From positions 435,278-499,277 of the forward strand of contig NZ_KB235910.1 in the NCBI RefSeq assembly GCF_000332175.1: a stretch of DNA of 64,000 bases, written 5' to 3'. This document shows, in pieces, positions 55,215-63,266 of this stretch. The stretch's first letter is position 1. Every line of letters begins with the position of its first letter. Made by a program: the position numbers and the translations under genes. The stretch comes from Pseudanabaena sp. PCC 6802 (GTDB taxonomy: Bacteria > Cyanobacteriota > Cyanobacteriia > Pseudanabaenales > Pseudanabaenaceae). The notes beneath the pieces were generated by a model. It did no database searches. It was given only the letters and a program-made list of their open reading frames with translations, and had not been told where the DNA came from.

Positions 55215-55352
55215 TCAAAAAGATTAAAGCGACTAAAGTCGCTCGAGTCGCTTATATCTCAGGTCTAAAGACTCTGAGTTTTATGCATACCGAGAGGTCT
55301 TATAATCTGGAGCTAAACCCAAATTATAGGGTTTAGTGTTAAAAACATAAGC

Positions 55353-57470
55353 ATGCCCCTGTATCGAATACCTCGGCCATACCTACTAATGACAAATCAG
55401 TTAATCAAGACATCTAATTTTCCCCAACCTAACGATCGAGAAGGTGAGGCGAATGCTAGTCTGCAATTAGAGCACCACTCCGCGCAGATTGCTGATTACG
55501 TAGAAAGAGCCTGCGATCGCTTACGGGTGATGGGGTTGACGAAGCCACTTAAGTTGAGCGATGTTTATGTTCCCCTGCATGTAATTAGGAATGATAGTAA
55601 TTTTAGGTATGCCACAACCGAGATCTCGGCAAATGATGACCTTCGCGCTAAACTTGCTGATGCAAATGAAAAGTCTGTACCAGCATTAGCAGTTTTAGAG
55701 AAACTTTCCAGAGTAATTATTCTGGGAAACATGGGCAGCGGTAAAACCACCCTACTCAAGCAACTGGCATTGCAGTGCACAGTCGGTAAGTTTCAGTCCC
55801 ATCGCATTCCGATATCGATCTCGCTGCACGAATTTAGTGCCGTGATGTCGCAGGTTAGCTTGCTCGATTATATTGCGTCTCAAGCACTGCAATCCGGTAC
55901 GATCGAGTCGTCTATGGTGATGCGACTGCTGGTACAAGGCAAACTATTGTTGTCGATCGACGAACTAGATGAATTAACGCCAAGCGATGCCAATCTAGCC
56001 ATGCGACAAATTCGCAACCTGGCCGACTACTTTCCAGGTAATTACTGGGCGATCGCCTGCAGGCCAACGGTTTCCACTCAGATCTTAGAGCAATTTACTG
56101 AAGTAGAATTAGCAGGCTTCAATCGCCAGCAGATCGAAACATTTGTCCATAAATGGTTACCCCAACTGAGTAGTTCTACACCTATTAAATCAAAGGTTTT
56201 GCTCGCGCAATTGTTCGGTAATCCGTCGATCGGTGAAATTGCCACTAATCCTTTACTCTTAACCTTATTATGTAAGAAGTTTGCGGTATCTTCTTATCTA
56301 TCTTTCGGCCACGCGATTCAAGATGCAATCGACTTGTGGCTCTATGAATGGGATTGTTGCAATTACAAATTCTACAGCGATCGCTCTCAGGAACCTACCA
56401 AGCGCGACTTAAAAAGACAGAAAGATATACTTAGTTGGATCGCATTGTCTAGCTTTAACCACGGTACTTCTCTATTCGATCTGCCGCGCATCGAACAATA
56501 CGTCGCCCAATACACCAAAAATTTCCCAGGTCAATCCACTTGGGATGATATTCCCAGCACTTCAATGGTGGAAAGGACAAAAGGCATTTATAGTTTTGCC
56601 TATGTCTCATTTCAGGAATATCTGGTAGCCTACCATCTCATCCACAGCCCTAACCCCTCAGCGATTAAATATTTAGTGGAGAGAATTACAGACAAGCGCT
56701 GGCATAACGTCATTATCATGGCAGTTAGTATCCTTCCGAATGCCAACGATGTGGTTAGGCAAATGAAGCAAAGGATAGATAAATCGATTGGCCACGAGCG
56801 ACTCCAGCAATTCCTAGAGTGGGTCAACCAACAGGTATCGCAATTGCAATCTCCCTACAGCCCTGAAACTCTACGTGCTTTTTATCTTGATATCGATCTA
56901 GAGAGGACTCGCGCCCTCGATCGCGCCCGTGCTTTGGAAATTGCTCACATGCGCTCTCTCGAACGCGCTCGCGTCAGAGCTGAAGGTAAAGCCAACGACA
57001 TGGATACCGAAATTGATATCGACTATGCTCTTACCAACGCCATCAATCTCGATCTGACTCTTTATTGCGCCCAATTCCCAATTCTAGAGTTAGCCTGTGC
57101 CTTAGAACCAATCTTAAGCGAGCAATTAGAGAATTTGAAGCGCAGCCTACCCAGTCCTACCAAAGAAGCAGCTAAGTTCAAGAAGTGGTGGGCAGTTCAA
57201 GGTCTGGAATGGGCGCAAAAACTACGCAAGATTATTATTCAACATCGTCGAGGCATTCAAGATTGGGAACTAAGCGAGGCACAAATACAAGCGCTAAAGC
57301 GCTACTATGATGCCAACAAAACCCTGGTTGAGTGTCTCCATAGTTCTACAGTTAGCGAAGCAGTTCGACAAGAAATCAAGTCTACTTTACTATTGTCGAT
57401 CGCCAGAATTGAGCAATCCAAACCCAGCGAACCAGCTACAAAACATCAGCAAAAACAACCCAAGAAATAG
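55353..57470 (+). CDS. NACHT-domain STAND NTPase
   Basis: 705 residues; an internal ATG at 55389 (MTNQLIKTSN) is an alternative start, since neither has a clear ribosome-binding site. The NACHT domain has Walker A GNMGSGKTTLLKQLA (about 125-139) and Walker B LLLSIDELDEL (about 199-209), followed by a conserved winged helical part with FAYVSFQEYLVAYHL. The C-terminal half is a helical array rich in Arg and Glu (RARALEIAHMRSLERARVRAEG) and a basic tail. NACHT proteins are prokaryotic members of the NLR-like class and several defend against phages. No known effector domain is at the N-terminus, so the output is not clear. Confidence 0.87.
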   Translation: MPLYRIPRPYLLMTNQLIKTSNFPQPNDREGEANASLQLEHHSAQIADYVERACDRLRVMGLTKPLKLSDVYVPLHVIRNDSNFRYATTEISANDDLRAKLADANEKSVPALAVLEKLSRVIILGNMGSGKTTLLKQLALQCTVGKFQSHRIPISISLHEFSAVMSQVSLLDYIASQALQSGTIESSMVMRLLVQGKLLLSIDELDELTPSDANLAMRQIRNLADYFPGNYWAIACRPTVSTQILEQFTEVELAGFNRQQIETFVHKWLPQLSSSTPIKSKVLLAQLFGNPSIGEIATNPLLLTLLCKKFAVSSYLSFGHAIQDAIDLWLYEWDCCNYKFYSDRSQEPTKRDLKRQKDILSWIALSSFNHGTSLFDLPRIEQYVAQYTKNFPGQSTWDDIPSTSMVERTKGIYSFAYVSFQEYLVAYHLIHSPNPSAIKYLVERITDKRWHNVIIMAVSILPNANDVVRQMKQRIDKSIGHERLQQFLEWVNQQVSQLQSPYSPETLRAFYLDIDLERTRALDRARALEIAHMRSLERARVRAEGKANDMDTEIDIDYALTNAINLDLTLYCAQFPILELACALEPILSEQLENLKRSLPSPTKEAAKFKKWWAVQGLEWAQKLRKIIIQHRRGIQDWELSEAQIQALKRYYDANKTLVECLHSSTVSEAVRQEIKSTLLLSIARIEQSKPSEPATKHQQKQPKK

Positions 57471-57568
57471 CAATAGGATTACACAACGATGGTTTTATCC
57501 TCAAAGCGCGACAATTCTGGATTCGTGGTGGCTGGCATCCACCCGCAGACGATCTACTAGAAAGTTGA
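57447..57568 (+). pseudogene. Short gene-end fragment after the NACHT gene
   Basis: In another frame the sequence reads KTTQEIAIGLHNDGFILKAR followed by QFWIRGGWHPPADDLLES and a stop. It looks coding and may be the displaced C-terminus of the NACHT protein, lost by a frameshift near 57440, or the tail of an old gene. Weak evidence only. Confidence 0.25.
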
Positions 57569-57612
57569 TTTTCTCGTTTCCAAATTGAGATCGCTTTATA
57601 TCTCAAAATCTC

Positions 57613-58209
57613 TTAAGGTTGGCGATCTATCCAGATGATTGTTTCAGTTTTTACGCCTTCTTTCCAGAGAATCTCGCTGGCAAGGCCATCGCCGATGCGC
57701 CAGCTCCATTTATTCATAAAGTCGTCATAGGATAATTGGTAAGTTGTACTGTTGGTATCTGAATAGTAAATTAGCTGCTCAGGCTCGTTAACTCCGACGG
57801 CAACTACCCAATGGAGTTCTGGGAATGTGCCGAGAATGGAAGCATCTATGCTCCCCGTGCGAAGGAGAACGACGACTGGCTTGCCATCTTTTAGGAGATC
57901 GACAAGTAGTGGGAAACCTGCTTTTCGCTCTAGCTTGACGTTGTCACCTTCCCATCGTTTCATGATGTCTCGCAATAGGTGAGGAGGTGTACCTGCACGG
58001 ATGTCTACTCGTCTGGTTCTGAATGGATCTGACCAGGTTGGATTGGGAATCTTGACGGATGAGGGTAACAGGAATTGTCGGTCTGTGGTTGCTCTAACGG
58101 TGGCATAATCGACGTTGTGACCATAGTGTTTCAACACTCGCGCTGTTGAATTGGGGCCGCAGCTCCAGGTATCGTCTTGAGAGCCTGTATCAGGCAAATG
58201 GATGAACAT
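57613..58209 (-). CDS. C39-like cysteine peptidase domain protein
   Basis: 198 residues with a papain-like C39 arrangement: QDDTWSCGPNSTARVLKHYG (catalytic C17), LHWVVAVGV (H133) and YYSDTNSTT (D151). There is no ABC transporter or membrane segment attached, unlike peptidase domains of bacteriocin exporters. No signal peptide is seen, so it is probably cytoplasmic. The region between the NACHT gene and this gene has no other ORF. The target is unknown. Confidence 0.8.
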   Translation of the reverse strand: MFIHLPDTGSQDDTWSCGPNSTARVLKHYGHNVDYATVRATTDRQFLLPSSVKIPNPTWSDPFRTRRVDIRAGTPPHLLRDIMKRWEGDNVKLERKAGFPLLVDLLKDGKPVVVLLRTGSIDASILGTFPELHWVVAVGVNEPEQLIYYSDTNSTTYQLSYDDFMNKWSWRIGDGLASEILWKEGVKTETIIWIDRQP

Positions 58210-58369
58210 ATAATAGAATTAGTGATCGTTTGTCAAAATTGCTAGTAGACTTCAGGCCAGTAACTGTACGATTGCAAAAATCAGGCTTATGCTTAAGCGT
58301 TTTGCTACTGCTTCCTAAGATCTCAAATAAGCTCTATAGGAAGCTAGGTCTAGTTCTATTAAGTTTCAT

Positions 58370-58531
58370 TTATGTAAGAGCTTCCATTAAGATTCTTAAC
58401 AGACCTACAACCAATTTTGTGGCTGAGCTAGCAGAGAGGCTCGCCCTGAAGTGGTAGCAAAGGATAAACCCAACACCTACTATCAATCCACTCACAAGTA
58501 GTTTTCTTAGGATTTTCAAGCCTTCTTCCAT
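58370..58531 (-). CDS. Possible small membrane protein
   Basis: 53 residues (MEEGLKILRKLLVSGLIVGVG, then FILCYHFRASLSASS). One hydrophobic helix is predicted at about residues 10-27. No good ribosome-binding site is seen, and the codons are ordinary. A competing plus-strand ORF (58230-58457) overlaps it; neither is well supported. Confidence 0.3.
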   Translation of the reverse strand: MEEGLKILRKLLVSGLIVGVGFILCYHFRASLSASSATKLVVGLLRILMEALT

Positions 58532-58749
58532 AGTGTTTTAAAGATATTGCAAATTAGCTCAAATAATTTAACAGCTTGGTTCTTAGTCATTAAATTGAGA
58601 GCTGCCTGAAGACAGGAAGCTATCGGGACTTAGACATTTTTGGGTAAGAAAAAAGTCTCAAACCTAGATACTTTAAGCACTTAACTTCGATCTGGATGTT
58701 TTCTTGATATATCTGGGTTTCAGCCATTTTTTGTCTAAAAGAAATAGGC

Positions 58750-58776
58750 GGGAATGGGCAATTTGGGCTCATTCCC
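58750..58776 (-). terminator. Hairpin after the DUF1232 gene
   Basis: GGGAATG and CATTCCC with an inner GC pair form a stem 13-39 bases beyond the stop at 58789 on the minus strand, followed there by a T-rich stretch. Probably a terminator. Confidence 0.5.
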
Positions 58777-58788
58777 ATTTCAACAGCG

Positions 58789-59073
58789 TTAGGTGAGGAA
58801 TTCCTCCGCTTTTCTAATATGATTTTCGTTGATGCTTGAGTAAATTGCCAACAGAATAGTGCTTACCACCATCGCATCGTCGGTATATCCAATGGCGATA
58901 AGGAAATCCGGGAAAGTATCGTAGGGTGAAATGAAATAGGCAATAGCTCCAACGATAGCCACTTTAACCACGAGTGGAACTGCTGGATCTTGCATTGCGT
59001 AGTACATAGTTAAAATGTTCTTGCCAAGCGGGGTCTTGGCTCCAATTCGCTTACATTTCTCGAGAATATTCAT
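58789..59073 (-). CDS. YkvA-like DUF1232 membrane protein
   Basis: 94 residues. The DUF1232 motif is VVKVAIVGAIAYFISPYDTFPDFLIAIGYTDDAMVV, with the diagnostic SPxDxxPD and DD pattern and hydrophobic flanks. AGGAG upstream (GAGAGGCTAATG region) supports the start. YkvA-type proteins are small membrane proteins of unknown role. Confidence 0.85.
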   Translation of the reverse strand: MNILEKCKRIGAKTPLGKNILTMYYAMQDPAVPLVVKVAIVGAIAYFISPYDTFPDFLIAIGYTDDAMVVSTILLAIYSSINENHIRKAEEFLT

Positions 59074-59280
59074 TAGCCTCTCCTCTTCTTGAGTTTTCTA
59101 AATGCAAATACAGACTGTAATAACAGTCTCACACTGCTACAGGAATGTCGATATGATATTTATCCTTAAAAAATAGTCTATTCTATGCAGATTCGACCAA
59201 TTGGTTATGGTGGGATGCTCGTTATGACAAGAAACGCTTTGGCGATCGCGATACGATGAGTGAAGTACTTGGGAAATCGA

Positions 59281-59637
59281 CTACTTACGCCACTGATTGA
59301 GCCAATTTACTTGACCAAGCCAATCTGCTGCTTCTGCCTCAGATAATAGGCGATCTAATGCCGCAATCAACTCTGAAAGCGACCAACTATTCTGAGCAGC
59401 AAGGATAATCCCGCCATGTTGAGGATATAGTTGTGCTAGAACCAGAAAGTCTTTCACATTGAATGTAAAGATGCTTCTGCCCTGAGCAGTTGTGCGTAAT
59501 AATTGCGTTTCATCGCTGGCATCAAAGGGCATCCAGTCATTTGGAGTACGTGTTACATCATGTCCTTTCGATACCAATGCTGAATGCAGGGCTTTACTTG
59601 AGGTATCAGCATCCAGATGGAGTTTGAGCCTAGCCAT
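59281..59637 (-). CDS. DUF5615 PIN-like protein (toxin of a DUF433/DUF5615 pair)
   Basis: About 118 residues, starting ATG 59637 (MARLKLHLDADTSS). The PIN-like core has LDADTSSKALHSALVSKGHDVTRT and FTFNVKDFLVLAQLY, with the acidic residues expected of a PIN-type nuclease active site (D9, D11, D61). It overlaps the DUF433 gene by 8 bases, which suggests translational coupling. DUF433 and DUF5615 genes are commonly paired as a toxin-antitoxin-like system. Confidence 0.85.
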   Translation of the reverse strand: MARLKLHLDADTSSKALHSALVSKGHDVTRTPNDWMPFDASDETQLLRTTAQGRSIFTFNVKDFLVLAQLYPQHGGIILAAQNSWSLSELIAALDRLLSEAEAADWLGQVNWLNQWRK

Positions 59638-60013
59638 TAGCAACCTCTAAAGATTGCTCCGCCGCGATCGCCAGATCAATCTGCCCCTTATTTGCTGCAT
59701 AGAAAGTCAAGGCTTCGTTTATTTGGGCTTCAGTCAGGTCATATTCATTGGCGATTTGGCTTGGACTCATACCCCATTTTTGGGCAGCGATCGCGATCGT
59801 TTGTACGCGAATCCCCGTTCCTTTGACGATTGGTATGAGTTGACCGCTTACCCCCTGCCGATATGCAATTTGCGGAAAAGATGCTTTGAGGGTGCTGACT
59901 TTTTCTGTTACAGCCCATAAAATAAATTGGTCAAGGGAAATGCCTTGACTCTGTGCTAGTTGCTCTATTTCATGCTGCAACTGGTCAGGCAGATTTAGCG
60001 CATGTGCTGTCAT
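59630..60013 (-). CDS. DUF433 protein (antitoxin of a DUF433/DUF5615 pair)
   Basis: About 127 residues from ATG 60013 (MTAHALNLPDQLQHEIEQLA). A ribbon-helix-helix-like N-terminus (about 1-40) is followed by the DUF433 domain with VKGTGIRVQTIAIAAQKWGMSPSQIANEYDLTEAQINEALTFYAAN, typical of the family. An in-frame ATG at 60067 would add 18 residues without family similarity. It is the upstream gene of the coupled pair and probably autoregulates. Confidence 0.85.
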   Translation of the reverse strand: MTAHALNLPDQLQHEIEQLAQSQGISLDQFILWAVTEKVSTLKASFPQIAYRQGVSGQLIPIVKGTGIRVQTIAIAAQKWGMSPSQIANEYDLTEAQINEALTFYAANKGQIDLAIAAEQSLEVANG

Positions 60014-60072
60014 AGATTTAATCGTCAAACAATTAAAATCATATCTTAGCAAATGATTGAGCAGCATAAAAA

Positions 60073-60096
60073 ATCACACCCAAGTGGGTGTGATTC
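60073..60096. terminator. Short hairpin upstream of the DUF433 gene
   Basis: AATCACACCC and GGGTGTGATT with an AAGT loop, a perfect 10-bp stem, just after an A-run. It could be a terminator of an upstream transcript or an operator of the DUF433 operon. Confidence 0.45.
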
Positions 60097-60162
60097 ATAA
60101 GAAGTTTAGCTAGACTAAAGTCTCGATTAAGAATCGTTGGAACACTACCCTGCTATTTAATA

Positions 60163-61108
60163 GACCTCTTGCAAATTAGCCAACTGAGGAGCCTTGAGAG
60201 CGTTCAAAATTGTAGAGACCAGCAATTAGATTGCAACGCAAACCAAAGCGGTGACGACGATTGCGATAGCGTCCAGATAAGATGCGGAAGATCTTCAAGC
60301 GGCGATTAACATGCTCAATGCCAACCCGTTGGCGCGCAAGTTGGCGGTTGAACGCTTTCTGCTCGGGCGTAAGCTGACCACCTTTCGGTTTCTTGTGGGG
60401 TAAGCGGCAGTAGAGATGCAGTTTCTGGATGCCTTGATAACCCTTGTCCTGCAAACTCTCGGTTTGAGGATGGAAATGGATGCCAGAAGCTTTGAACAGC
60501 TTGAAATCATGCCGTCGCCCCTTGCCGAAAAACGTACAGATAATCTGCCCAGTAAGAGCGTCAATTATGAGTTGACATTTGAGCGTGTGCCCTTTCTGTT
60601 TGCCGCTATAAAAGGCACGTTGGTGCCGCTTAGGACGCTCAATGCGAGTTTCAGTCACATCAACGATCGCGACTGTAGGTATCCCAAAGCCCCGCACCAA
60701 CTGGCGCTTCCCAGGTAGTCGAAAGCGACGTGAGCGGATTAAAGTCTCCTCTACCCAATGCACTATTCGACAAACTGTAGACTCGCTGATGCCCCAACTA
60801 GTGGCGATGTGAAAGTAGGTGCGATATTCCCGCCAATACTCGAAGGCAACCAATATGCGGTCTTCTAGTCCGAGTTTAGGCTTGGCTCCAGGTGTTGGCG
60901 TTGCTCGCCACTCTGGTTTAAGCACTTTCACAATTGCTTTGAACGTATTAGTCTCGATACCAAATCGACGCTTAAAGTGTGCAGCAGGTAGGGTTTGCGC
61001 TATTATATAGTTCATCATCAGGACGCTTTTTCGTTATTGCTATGTCCTGATATTTTCCTATCTTGGGGTTCTTTGGCAACTCAACCTCAACCTAATCTGC
61101 AAGAGGTC
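60163..61108 (-). mobile_element. IS5-type insertion sequence
   Basis: Terminal inverted repeats GACCTCTTGCAAATTAG (left) and CTAATCTGCAAGAGGTC (right) bound the transposase gene, with TA on each side (60161-60162 and 61109-61110). One mismatch separates the two ends. The 2-bp duplication fits some IS5 groups (for example IS427). Confidence 0.85.
60176..61018 (-). CDS. IS5 family transposase (DDE_Tnp_4)
   Basis: 280 residues, apparently complete. N-terminal helix-turn-helix (FHIATSWGISESTVCRIVHWVEETLI), then the DDE core: AIVDVTETRIERP (first D), CTFFGKGRRHDFKLF and LQDKGYQGIQKLH (second D), and QRVGIEHVNRRLKIFRILSGRY (E). The intact frame and matched ends suggest the element could still move. 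Start MMNY is close to the left inverted repeat end. Confidence 0.92.
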   Translation of the reverse strand: MMNYIIAQTLPAAHFKRRFGIETNTFKAIVKVLKPEWRATPTPGAKPKLGLEDRILVAFEYWREYRTYFHIATSWGISESTVCRIVHWVEETLIRSRRFRLPGKRQLVRGFGIPTVAIVDVTETRIERPKRHQRAFYSGKQKGHTLKCQLIIDALTGQIICTFFGKGRRHDFKLFKASGIHFHPQTESLQDKGYQGIQKLHLYCRLPHKKPKGGQLTPEQKAFNRQLARQRVGIEHVNRRLKIFRILSGRYRNRRHRFGLRCNLIAGLYNFERSQGSSVG

Positions 61109-61281
61109 TAATCTTTAGCCGATTCTTTTGTGTTGCCCTCCAAACTCCGGAAATACTCCTTGCCGCCTACGGCTCCAATGGCTAAGGCAATTAAGCCACC
61201 GATCGCATATTTCCAGAGGCTGCTAGCATCTCGAACTAAGCCTCTGGTGGTGGCAAAGTACTCCTTCAACAACTCAGTCAT
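61108..61281 (-). CDS. Small single-TM protein, second gene of a coupled pair
   Basis: 57 residues (MTELLKEYFATTRGLVRDAS...). An amphipathic N-terminus, a transmembrane helix at about 25-43 (LWKYAIGGLIALAIGAVGG) and a charged tail KEYFRSLEGNTKESAKD. Its ATG overlaps the stop of the Gly-rich gene as ATGA, so the two are translated together. The stop codon TAG is partly made of the IS5 element: T-A from the duplicated target and G from its first base. The insertion thus ended at or within the natural terminus. Confidence 0.6.
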   Translation of the reverse strand: MTELLKEYFATTRGLVRDASSLWKYAIGGLIALAIGAVGGKEYFRSLEGNTKESAKD

Positions 61282-61607
61282 CTATTTTTTGGTTTCGCAA
61301 GTTGCCAAGCGTACCCAATGCCAACAAGAACAGCACCTACTCCCAGAAAAGGAAGAGCCGCTGGCGAAACTGCCGTTAAAGCAATACCCAGAACTGAGCC
61401 TGCCGCATTAGAACCCATGCCAGCAGCGAAAGCTACAGATCCCACAGCAGAAGACCCAGGACCTACTGCTATGGCAAGGACAGTTGAGCTAGTTCCTACA
61501 GTAATGCCCGTTCCAGTACCAACTGCAACTGTTCCAGTCACTACACCGCCTGCGGCTGTTGCACATGCTAAACATGCAGCACTCGCTGTCTTATCCAAAT
61601 TAGACAT
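61278..61607 (-). CDS. Gly/Ala-rich hydrophobic small protein, first gene of a coupled pair
   Basis: 109 residues from ATG 61607 (MSNLDKTASAACLACATAAG), preceded by GAAAGA. Most of it consists of Gly, Ala, Val, Thr and Ser in long hydrophobic stretches with GxxxG-type spacing (GTVAVGTGTGITVG, AVGPGSSAVGSVAFAAG, LGVGAVLVGIGY) and a short basic tail KPKNR. This resembles pore-forming or holin-like peptides in composition, but no family was recognised. It overlaps the next gene by 4 bases. A longer start at 61658 is less likely. Confidence 0.55.
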   Translation of the reverse strand: MSNLDKTASAACLACATAAGGVVTGTVAVGTGTGITVGTSSTVLAIAVGPGSSAVGSVAFAAGMGSNAAGSVLGIALTAVSPAALPFLGVGAVLVGIGYAWQLAKPKNR

Positions 61608-61696
61608 GATTCTTTCTTCAAAACTGAACTCTAGTAACAATGTCCCACACTCCCTCAAGGCTGTCGCTCTGCTATTTAACTTTTAAAAATAACCGA

Positions 61697-61882
61697 TCAT
61701 TTAGTATTAGTATTGGCGATGGGGAGTACTTTAGAAATAATCCTTAGCATCTTGGGCAAGGCTTCAGATATTCGAATCAGGAGTGGATTGGGAAGTTTAG
61801 CTGAATTGAATCGGGAAAAGTCGCAATTTGTTTTAGTGTGATGCTTGGCTTCCCATCTCGGGATTGAGCTTGAATTCGGCAT
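61697..61882 (-). CDS. Possible short ORF, unconfirmed
   Basis: 61 residues with AAAGGGTATC before ATG. The ORF lies in the 393-base gap 61608-62000 between the small-protein pair and an insertion sequence, and no other gene was seen there. The protein (FSRFNSAKLPNPLLIRISEAL and similar) has no recognised similarity and could be chance or residual coding sequence. Confidence 0.25.
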   Translation of the reverse strand: MPNSSSIPRWEAKHHTKTNCDFSRFNSAKLPNPLLIRISEALPKMLRIISKVLPIANTNTK

Positions 61883-62000
61883 GATACCCTTTCCTTATCA
61901 ATCTTTACTTTCCTGGGGAGGGATGGCGCAGCCCAAATATTGCGCCCCATTAGACTAGATAAGCGCATTATCTCAGCGCACCATTTGCTAGTGTTGTGGT

Positions 62001-63197
62001 GGGAGCATCTCAGTTTTGCAAGGCAAGGTTAAGAGAGCCATTAAGGTAAGCAGAACGGTGTTTGAGGACTTGTGGCACATTATCACGGTTCCATTGAGCG
62101 CCAGAGATTTTGATGCGTCTAGCGATTTGCTTAACAGCAGATTCCACTGCGCCAGAACCAATAGAGCAAATCTGCTCGGTTTGGAAATACCAATAATCAG
62201 GAATACGATGGCGATGCTTGTGCAGATAAGCAATAAAATTGATGCTCTGAGGACTAGCTAAGTGATTGAGCTCAGCAATAGCTGCAGTCACATTACCCCG
62301 CCACAAAAAAGCTTCGACCCCAGTCAAAAGTTGAGCTGTAGCCTCAATTTTATGCAGGTTTTCCACCAAATGGAACCAGTCCAAGATTTCATAGCGACTA
62401 TCAGGTATAGAGATCTGGGCAATAATATTCCAAATCCCATCATGTCCATCCCCAATACAGGTAACCATATCTGCTAAAGGCTGTCGATTTACCCAGTCTG
62501 TTAAGGCAATGTTATCTTGAAATGTGGCAAATATGGCTTGTCCATGCAAGTTCACAGCTTTATAGTCCTTCCACTCACTTGGCTGTCCAAGTGGCGTGCG
62601 CAGTCTGATTCTGCCTCCATCGACACTTAATTCCTCGACCGACTCTTCTACCTCTAGGGGGCTAAATTCATGGCGATGCACCAGGCGCTGTTGTGTACTG
62701 CGCGATATTTGCACTCCCATCAACATGGCTAAGTCTTTGGCGGCTTGTTCGTAGGATACATTCGCACTCAAGATCAGGCTACATCTTTCCACATACGGGC
62801 TCACCTGGCTATAGGGGGCTACTTTGAGCTTCTGCGCTTGCTTTTGCGTGAGGTGGAGCTGTCCGATGCTGCTTTGCACTCGCCTGCGGCGTCCTGCTTC
62901 TGTGCCCGTAACTGTGCGGATAAAAAACTCCCTATTTCTGGGCTGACATGTTCGAGGATTTGCTGCCGCACAGCGATTTCGATCCCTTCCAAGCTGGTTA
63001 GTTGTTCCGATGGTGTATTCTGATAAAGGATGGCGGCAATAGCTTGAACGTGCGCTTGCATTTCTTTTTCCTGCTCTGGAGTCATGGTTGCTCTCCTTGG
63101 GGTTGGTTTCTCGTATTCCTATCTTCTGATTTCTTCCCCCTTTTGGCTACCCATCTATATTAAGCATTATTACTCAGTGCAAAGTTGAGATGCTCCC
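62001..63197 (-). mobile_element. ISKra4-type insertion sequence
   Basis: Ends carry the inverted repeat GGGAGCATCTCAGTTTTGCA (left) and TGCAAAGTTGAGATGCTCCC (right), with a few mismatches. Between them lie the two parts of a transposase. No clear target duplication is seen next to the ends. Confidence 0.8.
62010..63085 (-). CDS. ISKra4 family transposase in two overlapping frames (probable -1 frameshift)
   Basis: ORF 1 (from 63085, MTPEQEKEMQAHVQAIAAIL) leads into the second frame, which contains the DDE-type core: ELSVDGGRIRL, VTCIGDGHDGIW, FHLVENLHKIE and ICSIGSGAVESAVKQIARRIKISGAQWN. The frames join at the heptamer T-TTT-TTA (minus strand, 62931-62937). After a one-base slip back the protein reads SFFIRTVTGTEAGRRRRVQ, as expected for an uninterrupted ISKra4 transposase of about 358 residues. 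A plain frameshift mutation is an alternative. The second frame alone begins at 62879. Confidence 0.85.
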
Positions 63198-63266
63198 GAT
63201 TAAGTAGTGCTGATATACTTACACAAGTGCTGCATCAAAACCGAGTTGTTAATTCCCCAAACTTTT

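Larger units (their letters stand above)
53918..55278 (-). mobile_element. IS200/IS605-type element carrying tnpB only
   Basis: A hairpin CTCAGGTCT...AGAC-CTGAG is present at both ends: 53918-53938 and 55258-55278 (one base differs between the two centres). A second hairpin at 55178-55214 (TATCTTCACACA and TGTGTGAAGATA) lies between the left end and the tnpB start. No tnpA is present. The terminal hairpins match the way IS605-type ends are marked. Exact ends cannot be fixed here. Confidence 0.6.

Noticed and set aside
58230-58457. ORF of 75 codons from a TTG start
   Set aside because: No ribosome-binding site, no recognised similarity, and it overlaps a competing small minus-strand ORF.
61278-61607. 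Double-glycine bacteriocin precursor
   Set aside because: A Gly-Gly occurs near residue 20, but the preceding residues do not fit a C39 leader and no exporter is nearby; kept only as an unknown hydrophobic protein.
62016-62477. Plus-strand ORFs across the ISKra4 region
   Set aside because: Shadow frames of the transposase gene.
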